Below are positions 16,949 through 25,851 of a DNA stretch of 64,000 nucleotides, piece by piece. Origin of the DNA: CAYZTY01 sp964444665 (GTDB taxonomy: Bacteria > Planctomycetota > Phycisphaerae > Sedimentisphaerales > CAYZTY01); contig CAYUIE010000009.1 of the NCBI GenBank assembly GCA_964444665.1, forward strand, positions 70,514 through 134,513. The letters run 5' to 3'. Under the pieces are notes generated by a model. That model worked only from the letters and a program-made list of their open reading frames with translations, ran no database searches and was not told where the DNA came from. A program made the position numbers and the translations under genes. Position 1 is the stretch's first letter; every line of letters starts with the position of its first letter.

Positions 16949-18153
16949 TCTTTTGCCTTATTTTGAATTATGGTTTCGTAAAGCTCTATCAGTTGAGTAG
17001 CGTGTCGATTAATTGAGATTTTTTCTTTTAATTTATCCTCAATAATGGCCCTGGAAGCATTTTGTATATTGACCGGGTTGATAAAATATACCATTGCATC
17101 CGCAAGGGCATCTACCTGGCGTGGATTGTCGATTATTTTGCCGTGCCTGCCGTCCACGATAAAGTCGGCCGCGCCGTTGAATCGCGTCGTAATTACGGGC
17201 TTATCGGCGGCAAGTGCCTCGAGAATGTAACGGGAGCAGGGGTCGTAAAATGTCGGCAAAACGGCGACGTCTGCTATTTCCAGAAGATTTTGAATTAGTT
17301 TTATGTGGCCGAGGAAAAGTATTCTTTGGCTGATACCGAGTTTTGTTGTGAGTTTGCGATATTTGCCTGATTTATCCCGGCCGGCGATTAGTAGATAAGG
17401 TTGTGCCGAGCCTGCACGTTCACTCAGGAGATGAAAAGCGGCTAATAACGGCGCTAGTCCCTTCAGTCTGAAATTGTTGGCCACAAATAAAAAAAACAGG
17501 GGCTTTATCGTTTTGTTAAGTTGTAGTTGTTCAAAAAGCTGAGAACGGAGTTTGCTCATATAATCCTGGTCGATGGGGCCGGGCGTTTTCACACCGTTTG
17601 GTATGACTACAATTCTCTGGTCGGATAGAGTATAATGATTTTGGAATTGGCTGCGGACGTATTCTGAAACAGCCGCGATTAGGGGGCCGTTAGGGTCTTT
17701 GCACAGCTTTTTTTCGGCACGTAGCATCGCGGCACGTCGGCGGTTGGCGAAAGCCGTGGCTAATTTATATGACCGGCCCAGCGCAGTTTCATAACTTGCT
17801 GCGTTTCGAATAACAACCTCGGCAAAGCTCCCCCCGCGAGGCTGGTACACGTCTGCAAAATCAAAAGGCAGCACGCTGTGGACTATGTCATAATGGTCTT
17901 GAGACAGTTTTTCTCTGAGCTTTCTTGAGAACCTGGAAAGGCTTGTTCGTTTTCCCGGTCCGGCCCGAAATAAAATATGTAAGTTTTGCGAATTGGTTGT
18001 GCCTTTTTGCCTCCCCGGCCGGCGGGTTGCCGCTAATAACTCGACCTGCAGACCGGCTTTACGCAGGGCCTGTGCTAATTCTAAGACAGACCGTTCCGCT
18101 CCGCCAAGGACCACATCCGCACGCTCAATAACAAGGGCAACTTTCATTTGCAT
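16945..18153 (-). CDS. GT4-family glycosyltransferase (WaaG-like, LPS core)
   Basis: The roughly 400-residue GT-B enzyme has GGAERSVLELAQALRKAG near the N-terminus and VVIPNGVK at the domain junction. The C-terminal nucleotide-sugar site is DVAVLPTFYDPCSRYILEALAADKPVITT, with the family E-x7-E spacing changed to a Cys/Ser-containing version. The shape recalls WaaG, the LPS core glucosyltransferase I, and the operon supports a core role, but donor and acceptor are inferred. The frame opens at a TTG at 18180; the ATGs at 18153 and 18147 (MQMKVAL) are better starts because the Rossmann strand begins at once. It lies 23 bp after the WaaP-like gene. Confidence 0.8.
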   Translation of the reverse strand: MQMKVALVIERADVVLGGAERSVLELAQALRKAGLQVELLAATRRPGRQKGTTNSQNLHILFRAGPGKRTSLSRFSRKLREKLSQDHYDIVHSVLPFDFADVYQPRGGSFAEVVIRNAASYETALGRSYKLATAFANRRRAAMLRAEKKLCKDPNGPLIAAVSEYVRSQFQNHYTLSDQRIVVIPNGVKTPGPIDQDYMSKLRSQLFEQLQLNKTIKPLFFLFVANNFRLKGLAPLLAAFHLLSERAGSAQPYLLIAGRDKSGKYRKLTTKLGISQRILFLGHIKLIQNLLEIADVAVLPTFYDPCSRYILEALAADKPVITTRFNGAADFIVDGRHGKIIDNPRQVDALADAMVYFINPVNIQNASRAIIEDKLKEKISINRHATQLIELYETIIQNKAKE

Positions 18154-18176
18154 TGGAGTATTATAGTAAAAGAGAA

Positions 18177-19025
18177 TCAATTTTCAAATGGCGCCGTCCG
18201 TCCGTGTCTTTTGTCATGGCGAGCCATTTGTTTTGTCTTTCTTATCACCTTTCGAATGAATATTCTGTCCGGGTTATCGAGCTGTTTTTTTCCCGAATAG
18301 CTCAGGTAAAAACGCAGGCGGTCCGTAGCCGAAAAGTGCCGCCCCGGCGCCGAATAATATAGCTGGGCAATGTCTTTTACGCGGAATCTCTCGGCAAAAA
18401 TGACGGGTCTGAATACCCTCTGCAGGTCGATTAGATAAAAGCTGCCATCGCGGCTGTAGAATATATGCGAAAAATAAAAATCCCTGTGACGCAGGCCTGT
18501 TTGATGAAATTTTTGTGTGAACCGCGCCAGTTCGTAAATAAAGGCTCTTCGCTGCTTGAGATTTGCGGCAGTGGGCGCCAGGCTGAAGAAGTCGGGCAAT
18601 TTACGCTCGAGAGCCTCAGCGGCTGGGATTTTTTCAGTCATAATAAAGCTTCGTTTTTCAAATAAAAGGCCCCATTGCTCTGCGTATGAAATTATCCTGG
18701 CGGTTTTGATACCTGCCGCAGTGAGCTTATTTGCCGAATCCAGTTCGTAACGCATAGAACTCTTCCGCCGGCGAGATAGCCAGTTACGAAGCTGCTCCCG
18801 AATCGGAGGCTTTTCGAATCGCTTCAGGAAAAATGTGGTTGGCATTGAAGGTATTTCGATTTTGAAGCGCTTTCGGTGGGGTGCGAGATTTTTTTTCATT
18901 AAATCTTCCCCGGCCTCGAAGGAAAAGACGGCATCAAGGCTGGCCAGACCCAATTGCAGTAGGGCGGTTTTGTATTGGGGGTCTGCGAAATAACCGGGCG
19001 TAAGTTCCATAAACTTTTCATTCAT
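18177..19025 (-). CDS. LPS core heptose kinase-like protein (WaaP/InaA family)
   Basis: The 282-residue cytoplasmic kinase-fold protein has Lys in FFLKRFEKPPIREQLRNW as the probable ATP-contacting residue. The catalytic loop is GLRHRDFYFSHIF (Asp of HRD) and the metal-binding Asp is in FYLIDLQRV. This is the WaaP (RfaP) pattern; WaaP adds phosphate to heptose I of the inner core, which stabilises the outer membrane. The operon (heptose synthesis upstream, heptosyltransferase directly before) fits this role. It begins 7 bp after waaF. The substrate position is inferred from the family and neighbours. Confidence 0.82.
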   Translation of the reverse strand: MNEKFMELTPGYFADPQYKTALLQLGLASLDAVFSFEAGEDLMKKNLAPHRKRFKIEIPSMPTTFFLKRFEKPPIREQLRNWLSRRRKSSMRYELDSANKLTAAGIKTARIISYAEQWGLLFEKRSFIMTEKIPAAEALERKLPDFFSLAPTAANLKQRRAFIYELARFTQKFHQTGLRHRDFYFSHIFYSRDGSFYLIDLQRVFRPVIFAERFRVKDIAQLYYSAPGRHFSATDRLRFYLSYSGKKQLDNPDRIFIRKVIRKTKQMARHDKRHGRTAPFEN

Positions 19026-19032
19026 TAGTCAA

Positions 19033-20082
19033 TCAACCTCGAGCGTTTCCGAGCAATTTTGCAGCGGCGTTACAAACCTCTTTTACACTAATTGCCTGCA
19101 TACACAAATGTTCCGGTTTTTTGCAAATCTTTTTTTGGCAGGGTGCACAATCTACATCCGGGATGATTTGTATTTCATTTTCATAGCCGGTTTCTGTCCA
19201 GGCCGGGTCGTTAGGCCCGAAAAGCGTGATAACTTTACGCCTCAGTGCGATAGCTATGTGCCGGGGCCCTGTATCATTGGTTATAACCAGCTCGGCAAGA
19301 CTAAACAGTGATTTCAGCTCGCCCAGGCCCAAAGGTGTATCTGCAAGGCTGAGCAGCTTGTGTTTACTTAAGCGGCAGATTTGCTCGGCAATCTTTTTCT
19401 CAACAGGATTTGGAGCGACCGAGACAATAACTGTTGCGTTATAATTTTCAATCAGCCAATCGGCTGTTTCTGTGAATCTCTCCGGCAGCCAGTACTTACT
19501 CGGCCCGAATGCGCCGCCGGGAATAAGTATAACTATAGGATTGTCGGAGTTAAGAACAGCGGGTAATTTTGCGCGGAGCTGCTCGGTTTTGCTCTCGTCG
19601 ATTTCGAGTTGAAGATTTCTATCGGCGGTATCGCCTCCTACCCATGAGGCGATGGCAAAATAGTAATCTATCATTGAAATACTTTTATATTTACCGCTCG
19701 GCCCTTTAGGTGGATAAAGTTTGTCCGTTAGCAGGGGGCCCCTTGCCTCGCGGGCATAACCGATGCGAGATGGTATCCCGGCCAAAAATGCCGCCAGCGC
19801 GGAAGCGAATGAGTTTTTGAAAAGAATTGTCTGGCTGAATTTGTGGCGTCTTAATGCCTTTGCGATGGCAAATGGGCTGTTGGTTTGCTGTACGAGCCAT
19901 TTGTCGTTGAATTGGCAGGGTGATAAAAGCTGGACAGCGGTGGAGTTTGCGAAAAAATAGATTTTTCTATCCGCCAGACAATTACGTATAGCCCTGAGCG
20001 CCGGCGTACAAAGAACCGCGTCTCCAATAGGCGAAGGAAGCCAGACTAAAATGTTCTGCTGGTTTATGGCCTTGGCAGCCAA
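19033..20082 (-). CDS. waaF: ADP-heptose:LPS heptosyltransferase (GT9)
   Basis: The 349-residue GT9 protein begins NILVWLPSPIGDAVLCTPALRAIR, the acceptor-side GDAVL motif. Its second domain holds VILIPGGAFGPSKYWLPERF and the donor-site block LVITNDTGPRHIAIALRRKVITLFGP. Heptosyltransferases move heptose from ADP-heptose to the Kdo or heptose of the LPS inner core. WaaF (heptosyltransferase II) is the best match because of PGGAFGPSKYW and the CAPCQKKIC region near the C-terminus; WaaC remains possible. Only one heptosyltransferase is in this cluster, so a second must be elsewhere or the core has one heptose. Confidence 0.88.
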   Translation of the reverse strand: MAAKAINQQNILVWLPSPIGDAVLCTPALRAIRNCLADRKIYFFANSTAVQLLSPCQFNDKWLVQQTNSPFAIAKALRRHKFSQTILFKNSFASALAAFLAGIPSRIGYAREARGPLLTDKLYPPKGPSGKYKSISMIDYYFAIASWVGGDTADRNLQLEIDESKTEQLRAKLPAVLNSDNPIVILIPGGAFGPSKYWLPERFTETADWLIENYNATVIVSVAPNPVEKKIAEQICRLSKHKLLSLADTPLGLGELKSLFSLAELVITNDTGPRHIAIALRRKVITLFGPNDPAWTETGYENEIQIIPDVDCAPCQKKICKKPEHLCMQAISVKEVCNAAAKLLGNARG

Positions 20083-20095
20083 ATTCAGGCCCCTG

Positions 20096-21121
20096 TCATT
20101 TTCGGTCGCGCATTAGGTAAAAAGTAAGTGCCATCAACTGCAGAACCGCGGCAAAGCCAAGAGCAATCAGTGCGGGACTTGCCTGCCTGGCCGTGTCCCT
20201 TAAGAAAAGCACAAGACTTATCAGCAGACAAAAGCCCGCGATAACCTGCAGTGTTCCCGCCAGCAATTTCGTACCTGAGAACTCATTGAACATACTCTGC
20301 CGCTGGATGCCTTTAAGCAGCATGATAATCTCCCGCAGCATTGTCTCGACTTGCTCATCTGCCGGTTCCGGTTCTGTCTGTTTTTGCTTAAGAGATTCCG
20401 TGAGGACCTCTGCGATATGACTGGACGGTTTTTGTGTCAAGTCCTGGTCAGGTAACTGGTCGGGTTCTTTCGCTTTCGTATCCGGGGGTGGCTCTTGTAT
20501 CTTTGATGTCGGCTCCGAAACCCCAGAGGTTTGTTTGAGCAGGCCTTCGTGTCTTCTTATAATATTTACAGCTTCTTTCATATTGACGGCTTTATAATCA
20601 GGTATCGTTGTTTCATACTCGGGCTTGATGTAATTCACAGCGGTTTTAGTTTGGCCCGGAGTATCCAGAAGTATAGTTTTGCAGCCGGCCCGGCAGCCGG
20701 CGGTAATATCTCTATGGCTGTTGCCAATCATCCAGGATATGGAAAGGTCAATGTCAATCTGTTTCGCCGCCAGCAACAGCATACCTGGATTTGGCTTTCG
20801 CAGGTCGCTTTCCCTGCGATACTTTTTGACGTTGCCATCGGGGTGGTACGGGCAGTAGTAGATTGCATCCAGCTTTACGCCGTTTCGTTCGAGCAAACGC
20901 TCAAGATGCTCATGAATTTCTTTGAGTGTTTGTTCGGTGATTATTCCCCGGGCAACGCCGGACTGGTTTGTGACGACAACCAGTTTGTAACCAAGTCGTC
21001 TAAACTGGACCAGCGCTTCCGGGATTCCAGTCATGAGCTTTATCTGTTCGGGGCTGTTGATATATCCCGGGTCTTCGACCAGCGTCTTGTCACGGTCAAG
21101 AAATATCGCTTTATACGCCAT
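20096..21121 (-). CDS. gmhB: D-glycero-D-manno-heptose-1,7-bisphosphate 7-phosphatase with C-terminal membrane anchor
   Basis: Residues 1-175 are a HAD phosphatase of the GmhB type: AIFLDRDKTLVEDPGY (nucleophile D-x-D), VVTNQSGVARG, CPYHPDG, RKPNPGMLLLAA and MIGNSHRDITAGCRAGC. It removes the 7-phosphate of heptose bisphosphate in ADP-heptose synthesis. Two features are odd. The zinc loop has Cys and His (CPYHP) but lacks the second Cys pair seen in E. coli GmhB. The protein also continues for about 165 residues through a Pro/Glu-rich linker and an amphipathic helix to two membrane segments (about 281-305 and 313-336), so it should be bound to the inner membrane. It overlaps gmhA by 11 bp. Confidence 0.88.
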   Translation of the reverse strand: MAYKAIFLDRDKTLVEDPGYINSPEQIKLMTGIPEALVQFRRLGYKLVVVTNQSGVARGIITEQTLKEIHEHLERLLERNGVKLDAIYYCPYHPDGNVKKYRRESDLRKPNPGMLLLAAKQIDIDLSISWMIGNSHRDITAGCRAGCKTILLDTPGQTKTAVNYIKPEYETTIPDYKAVNMKEAVNIIRRHEGLLKQTSGVSEPTSKIQEPPPDTKAKEPDQLPDQDLTQKPSSHIAEVLTESLKQKQTEPEPADEQVETMLREIIMLLKGIQRQSMFNEFSGTKLLAGTLQVIAGFCLLISLVLFLRDTARQASPALIALGFAAVLQLMALTFYLMRDRK

Positions 21122-21719
21122 TTTGTATAGTGGTGTTTTTCAGATTAATGTTATTTGCCGCGTCGGACTCTACCAGCTCGCAGATGATATGGTAAGCAAG
21201 TTGATGAATTTCCTGGCTGCGTGGAGAGGTTTCGCAGTCCACGCAAAGACAGATATCTGCGATTTTTTCGAGCTTGCTGTCCTTTCGGCCCGTAAAGGCA
21301 AGCACGCGAGCCTCTTTTTTCTTCGCTAACTGGGCCGCTGCAATGATATTGGCGGAGCAGCCACTCGTAGAGAGAACCCACAGGACATCACCCTTGCATA
21401 CTAGCGCCTCTACCTGGCGTTCAAAGACGGTCTCATATCCGTAATCGTTTGCCACAGCCGTTAATACTGAGTCGTTTGTAGAAAGCGCGACCACGGGCAG
21501 GGCTTTACGTTCATGCAGGAATCGGCCGACTAATTCACCGGCTATGTGCCTTGCGTCGGCCGCCGAGCCACCGTTGCCGCACACATACAGCCGACCACCC
21601 TGCTTGAGAGACTGGATTATCATCTCAGCGGCCTTGCCAATTATGTCTATGCCCCTCGCCTGCAGTTCAGCAGCCTTTTTTATGTGTGCCTCAATGGCGG
21701 CAGATATTTGCCGGTTCAT
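21111..21719 (-). CDS. gmhA: Sedoheptulose-7-phosphate isomerase
   Basis: The 202-residue SIS-fold protein has GGRLYVCGNGGSAADARHIAGELVGRF (sugar-phosphate loop) and VLWVLSTSGCSANIIAAAQLAKK. The metal/catalytic residues include the Glu of AGELVGRF and a His in SQEIHQLAYHIICELVE. GmhA converts sedoheptulose 7-phosphate to D-glycero-D-manno-heptose 7-phosphate, the first step to ADP-heptose. Length and start are typical. It follows hldE by 5 bp and overlaps gmhB, so the three heptose enzymes are tightly coupled. Confidence 0.93.
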   Translation of the reverse strand: MNRQISAAIEAHIKKAAELQARGIDIIGKAAEMIIQSLKQGGRLYVCGNGGSAADARHIAGELVGRFLHERKALPVVALSTNDSVLTAVANDYGYETVFERQVEALVCKGDVLWVLSTSGCSANIIAAAQLAKKKEARVLAFTGRKDSKLEKIADICLCVDCETSPRSQEIHQLAYHIICELVESDAANNINLKNTTIQNGV

Positions 21720-21724
21720 TTCTA

Positions 21725-23188
21725 TTACTCACTCAATGACCTTATTTTTTCAATAGTGGCGGTGGAGCTTTTACCTTCCATCAGCGGAGCAAGCACAACT
21801 TTACCGCCGTATGATTCAACAAACTCACGGCCGATGACGCCTTTCTCAGCCCAGTCCTGGCCTTTGACCAATACGTCGGGTCTTATTTTCTTTATGACAT
21901 CGAGCGGGTCGAGCTCGTCAAACACTACTACATAGTCGATAGTGTTAAGGGCGGCGAGAACAGCGGCACGGTCGTGTTGGTTGTTGACGGGTCGGCTTGG
22001 CCCCTTGATTGCTTTTGTTGAGATGTCGCTGTTTAGCCCGATGACAACAATGTCGCCCTGGGCCTTGCAGAATTTCAACAGTTCGATATGTCCTCTGTGC
22101 AGAACGTCAAAGCAGCCGTTTGTGAAAACAATACTCTCCCCGCGGTTACGGTGTTGTTCGAGCCGGGTGGTTAGTGTTTCGATGGGCAGAATCTTGTTTC
22201 GGCCGAGTATTTCGTTGACAATTTCCTCGATTGTTACGCTTACCACGCCAAACTTCTCGACCTCAATACCGGCTGCTAAGTTGGCGATTTGCACGGCCGT
22301 CTTGTAGTTGCAGCCGGCGGCTATAGTAGCGGCTAAAGTGGCTAATATGGCATCGCCCGCCCCCGTTACGTCATAGACATTGCGGGATTGGGTGCTTATT
22401 AGCTCGTTTATATTTTCGGTTCTCAGATAAGCTCCTTCTTTATCGAGTGTAATTACTACGGCTTCGAGCCGCAGGTTTCGGGCAAGTTTCTCGGCGGCTT
22501 TCGCGGCATCATCGGGTGTGTTTATGTCGAAGCCGACGGCAATGGATGCCTCTTTTCGGTTTGGTGTTACCAGAGTTGCTCCCGCGTATTTTGAGTAGTC
22601 ACTTATCGGTGAAGGGTCAACGAGAACTTTTTTACCTGCCCGGCCGGCCAGCTTTATCATCTCTTTACAAAGCTCGGTATTTAGCAGCCCTTTATTGTAG
22701 TCCTGCAGACAAACAATATCTGCGTTTGGCAGTTCTTGTTTGTAGGCCTGAAGAACTTGTTGATACATTTCGTCGGGTAGTGCCTCTGTGGATTCCTCGT
22801 CAATTCTCATCAATTGCTGGCGGTGCCGGTGCTGTGCCAGGCCGATGAGTCTTTGTTTGGTAATTGTCGGTCGGCCGGAAATGGTAAAAACCTGCGAGAT
22901 ATCCACGCCGGCTTTCTTCAGAATCTCGCTGAGAACTCGGCCGTTTTCGTCATCACCAATCACGCCGATGCATAGTGGTTTTGCAATAAGTGCGGCCAGG
23001 TTAACGGCCACCGAGCCGGCTCCGCCGCAATTGTATTCTCTCCTGACTACTTTCAGCACTGGTACGGGGGCCTCCGGACTTATCCTGAGTGCGTCGCCGT
23101 AGATATATACATCGAGCATAAAATCACCGATGAGCAATACGCACGGCGAGCCGAGATTACTTACCGTTTTTAGCAATTCTTCCTGCAT
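21725..23188 (-). CDS. hldE: Bifunctional heptose 7-phosphate kinase / heptose 1-phosphate adenylyltransferase
   Basis: The 487-residue fusion has an N-terminal PfkB-type kinase (about 1-320, with YNCGGAGSVAVNLAAL and the catalytic DVTGAGDAILATLAA) and a C-terminal nucleotidyltransferase (about 345-487) with VFTNGCFDVLHRGHIELLKFCKAQGD and VKGQDWAEKGVIG. The first half makes heptose 1,7-bisphosphate and the second makes ADP-heptose after GmhB acts. It heads the minus-strand LPS-core operon behind a good promoter. No HldD epimerase gene is in the window; the product could stay as the D,D form or be epimerised by a distant gene. Confidence 0.94.
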   Translation of the reverse strand: MQEELLKTVSNLGSPCVLLIGDFMLDVYIYGDALRISPEAPVPVLKVVRREYNCGGAGSVAVNLAALIAKPLCIGVIGDDENGRVLSEILKKAGVDISQVFTISGRPTITKQRLIGLAQHRHRQQLMRIDEESTEALPDEMYQQVLQAYKQELPNADIVCLQDYNKGLLNTELCKEMIKLAGRAGKKVLVDPSPISDYSKYAGATLVTPNRKEASIAVGFDINTPDDAAKAAEKLARNLRLEAVVITLDKEGAYLRTENINELISTQSRNVYDVTGAGDAILATLAATIAAGCNYKTAVQIANLAAGIEVEKFGVVSVTIEEIVNEILGRNKILPIETLTTRLEQHRNRGESIVFTNGCFDVLHRGHIELLKFCKAQGDIVVIGLNSDISTKAIKGPSRPVNNQHDRAAVLAALNTIDYVVVFDELDPLDVIKKIRPDVLVKGQDWAEKGVIGREFVESYGGKVVLAPLMEGKSSTATIEKIRSLSE

Positions 23189-23494
23189 TTTTAGCTTTCT
23201 TTTAGTTTGCCGGGCAATGTGGAATTTTATAGGTAACCAGTGCTTTTTTCAACAGGTAAATTACTCGCCGGGTATCAAAGGCATTTCCGGTCGGCTTTTT
23301 TTACTGTAAAGTGTGTGTAAAGGCCTATAAAATTTCGCCGACTTTCTAATGTATGAGGGTTTATATGTCGAATAAAGTACTTAGGATTATCCTGCATTGG
23401 GGCGGACCGGATTAGAAAACTATTGCTGTACAGCCCCTGGGAAAATACAATTCTCAGGCAGTATTGGGGCTGCTTTTGTGAAGGGAAGTTGAAA
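23189..23494. other. Divergent intergenic region between hldE and the lipoprotein gene
   Basis: About 305 bp without a gene. It holds the hldE promoter (separate entry). On the plus strand a TATAAA at 23336-23341 has no convincing -35 box. AAGGGAAG (23481-23488) is the ribosome binding site of the lipoprotein gene. No repeat or structured RNA was recognised. Confidence 0.5.
23224..23252 (-). promoter_or_regulatory. Promoter for the hldE-gmhA-gmhB-waaF operon
   Basis: On the minus strand TTGAAA (complement of 23247-23252) and TAAAAT (complement of 23224-23229) are 17 bp apart, about 36 bp before the hldE ATG. The boxes are read directly; the transcript start is inferred. Confidence 0.55.
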
Positions 23495-24439
23495 GTGAAC
23501 CGAACAGCCAATAACGTGAAATTCGCCAAAGGCATTAGTTTCATTTGGGTGTTTGTTGTCGCAATCGTTTCGCTGTCCGGACTATGCGGCTGTACCTATC
23601 AGGCGCAATTATATAATGATAAGCCGTTTGAACCTGGAACGGAAGTTGCTGTTGTTTGCAAGATTAATGAGAAGCCGATAGTTGAAATCAGCGAGACGGG
23701 GGATTTTATATTCTGGGCTGCCGGTGGGCCCGGACCGATTGCGGCTGGAGCAGCATACATTGTAAATGAAAGCAATAATCGGCAGCACGGGCAAAAGCTG
23801 AAATCTGTGATTAACAGGAATAGCTATTCTGACCAATTAACGGTCGAGTTAACGAAGGTGCTGGAAGAAAGCGGCTTACAGGTCAAAGATGTAAAAAAGG
23901 GATATAAAGGCATTGGCGACATCGTTACATTTGCATTGTCGGGAATTGGCCTGGGTAGCAGTGCTAACAAGCAGGATGTGGAGTATGTTCTGGCATTGAA
24001 TATAAAGTACGGCCTTTTCGATAGTGAGGCACAATGCGGCGCGCAGATAGAGGGTCAGTTAATTAATACTGAAGATAGCAAAGTTGTGTGGAAGAACAAG
24101 CTCAGTTTTGAAGGACGTACCGGTGGAAAGCATAGGGGTTTCGGTGATGGCAAACAGGCAGTCAATAAGTGGCAGGAAAATCTTGCGGAATTGGAAGCAG
24201 GGCTTGATGAAGCGGTGAGAGGGGTATGTGGCTTGCTTGAACGCGAGTTTGCCGACCGTACGGCAGAAGACGTTAAGCCGTTGGAAAAACTGAAACTTAA
24301 GCCGGGCGGCAGGGTCAAAGCCAAAATTATCGAGCATTCGCCGGAGCGTATTGTCCTGAGGTTAAAAGGTGGCTCGGTAAGGTCGATACCGGCCGAGGAG
24401 CTTGTCGCTGAGGAGGAGCAGGTAGCGCTTAGCAAATAA
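23495..24439 (+). CDS. Lipoprotein of unknown function
   Basis: I do not recognise the family. The start is GTG at 23495, with AAGGGAAG 6 bp upstream; the frame extends further left but without a signal peptide there. The first 33 residues form a lipoprotein signal with a lipobox ending LCGC, so the mature protein should be lipid-anchored. The body has a Gly/Ala-rich segment (AAGGPGPIAAGAAY), then alternating strands and helices. The C-terminal ~45 residues (GGRVKAKIIEHSPERIVLRLKGG) look like a small beta-barrel of the SH3 type. The arrangement recalls outer-membrane assembly or secretin-associated lipoproteins, but that is only a shape impression. galK follows 25 bp later, possibly in the same transcript. 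Confidence 0.7.
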   Translation: MNRTANNVKFAKGISFIWVFVVAIVSLSGLCGCTYQAQLYNDKPFEPGTEVAVVCKINEKPIVEISETGDFIFWAAGGPGPIAAGAAYIVNESNNRQHGQKLKSVINRNSYSDQLTVELTKVLEESGLQVKDVKKGYKGIGDIVTFALSGIGLGSSANKQDVEYVLALNIKYGLFDSEAQCGAQIEGQLINTEDSKVVWKNKLSFEGRTGGKHRGFGDGKQAVNKWQENLAELEAGLDEAVRGVCGLLEREFADRTAEDVKPLEKLKLKPGGRVKAKIIEHSPERIVLRLKGGSVRSIPAEELVAEEEQVALSK

Positions 24440-24464
24440 GGAATTGTCGGTTTGGGTAAGTTAA

Positions 24465-25652
24465 GTGTCTCGGCATAATAATTTTATTCAAACAATTAGC
24501 AGAGACTTTGCGCAAATTTACGCAGGGCAAAGGCCGGAGTTTTTAAGCAGGGCGGCGGGGCGGGTAGGGCTGATAGGCGGACACACCGATTATAATGAAG
24601 GTTTTGTAATAGCTGCCGCTATTGACAAGTCATATTGGGTAGCGGCGGCGGGGCGGTCAGAGCAAAAAATCTCCATTTATTCCGAATGGGCCCGGCAGTT
24701 ATACGAGTTTGAACTCTCCCCGTACCTCGCAGCTACAAAACAGTGTAAATGGGCTAACTATGGAAGGGGAATTGCCGCGTTATTAATGCAGGAGGGATTC
24801 AATCTGCGGGGGGGTAATTTGTATATTATGGGCGACCTGCCGATAGGTGCCGGCTTGAGCAGCTCGGCAGCCTTGGAGGTATCTCTGGCGCGGGCAATGC
24901 TGCATCTTTCGGGATATGCCGATGCGCTCACCGCGGTCAGGCTCGCGCAAATATGTCAGAAGGCGGAGAACGTTTATGCGGATAGTCCCTGTGGCATAAT
25001 GGACCAGATGGTCTGCATAACAGGCAAGCGAGCTCAGGCGGTTTTTCTGGATTGCCGGGATTTACAGACTAAATTACTGCCGTTGCCGGAGGAACATTGC
25101 TGCATAATGGTGTTTAATAGTATGGTCCGGCACGAAGTAGGAAGCGGAGAATATGGAAAACGAAGGAAGCAGTGTGAGCAGGCTTGCAGGGCGATAGCGC
25201 AGATGTATCCACAGGTGAGGGCTCTTCGCGACGTCGATTGGGATATACTGGCGGCGGTGAAGGACCGGTTAGACCCTGTTTTAGTCTCTCGGGCCGAACA
25301 TGTTATAGGTGAAAACGCCAGAGTCCTGGCTGCTCGTGAGGCACTTGAGAATTTTGACGTTAGCGCCTTCGGCAGACTTATGTCCGAGTCGCACTATTCA
25401 TCGCGGGATTTGTTTGAGAGTTCTTGTCCACAGATAGATTTTCTGGTCGAGCAAATCACAGAATGCAATGGCACTTACGGTGCAAGGCTTAGCGGGGGTG
25501 GTTTCGGCGGGGCGGCCGTCGCTGTTGTTAATCCTCAGGCAGTAAAGTCCATAGAACAGAAAGTTAAAAGAGAGTACAAAGAGAAGTTTAGTATTGATTG
25601 TGAAGTTTACGTTGCAAGGCCCTGGCAGGGGATTGAGATTATCGAGGTATAA
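24465..25652 (+). CDS. galK: Galactokinase-like GHMP kinase
   Basis: The 395-residue GHMP kinase has AAGRVGLIGGHTDYNEGFV (galactokinase signature with two changes: Gly for Asn and Gly for the Glu of the usual GEHTDY), DLPIGAGLSSSAALEVSLA (ATP loop), CGIMDQMVC (catalytic Asp), and RLSGGGFGGAAVA (third GHMP motif). Galactokinases phosphorylate galactose at C1. The Glu-to-Gly change falls where the enzyme contacts the sugar's C6 hydroxyl, so a related sugar is possible. The start is GTG at 24465. It lies between the lipoprotein gene and a UDP-sugar decarboxylase gene. Confidence 0.82.
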   Translation: MSRHNNFIQTISRDFAQIYAGQRPEFLSRAAGRVGLIGGHTDYNEGFVIAAAIDKSYWVAAAGRSEQKISIYSEWARQLYEFELSPYLAATKQCKWANYGRGIAALLMQEGFNLRGGNLYIMGDLPIGAGLSSSAALEVSLARAMLHLSGYADALTAVRLAQICQKAENVYADSPCGIMDQMVCITGKRAQAVFLDCRDLQTKLLPLPEEHCCIMVFNSMVRHEVGSGEYGKRRKQCEQACRAIAQMYPQVRALRDVDWDILAAVKDRLDPVLVSRAEHVIGENARVLAAREALENFDVSAFGRLMSESHYSSRDLFESSCPQIDFLVEQITECNGTYGARLSGGGFGGAAVAVVNPQAVKSIEQKVKREYKEKFSIDCEVYVARPWQGIEIIEV

Positions 25653-25769
25653 TCAGGCCTGGATTTTTGGCAAACTGCCACTGATAGGAAACACACCTTA
25701 TAGAAATTTAAAAGCCTTGCCTGGTTGTTATTGCTTAAATAGCGGGGTCCAAAAAATTGTCGTTAATGC

Positions 25770-25797
25770 GTGACTTATTAGACAAAAAAGGTATAAT
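25770..25797 (+). promoter_or_regulatory. Probable promoter for the UDP-glucuronate decarboxylase gene
   Basis: TATAAT at 25792-25797 lies 54 bp before the ATG at 25852, with a weak GTGACT (25770-25775) 16 bp upstream. The -10 box is consensus; the -35 is poor. Confidence 0.45.
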
Positions 25798-25851
25798 CCC
25801 TCTTTGTAGCGGCTTGTTAGCCGGCAGAGGGATTTGAAAGGTGGCTTTATT

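Noticed and set aside
23275..23544. 89-codon minus-strand frame between hldE and the lipoprotein gene
   Set aside because: It is antisense to the lipoprotein signal region and has no ribosome binding site.
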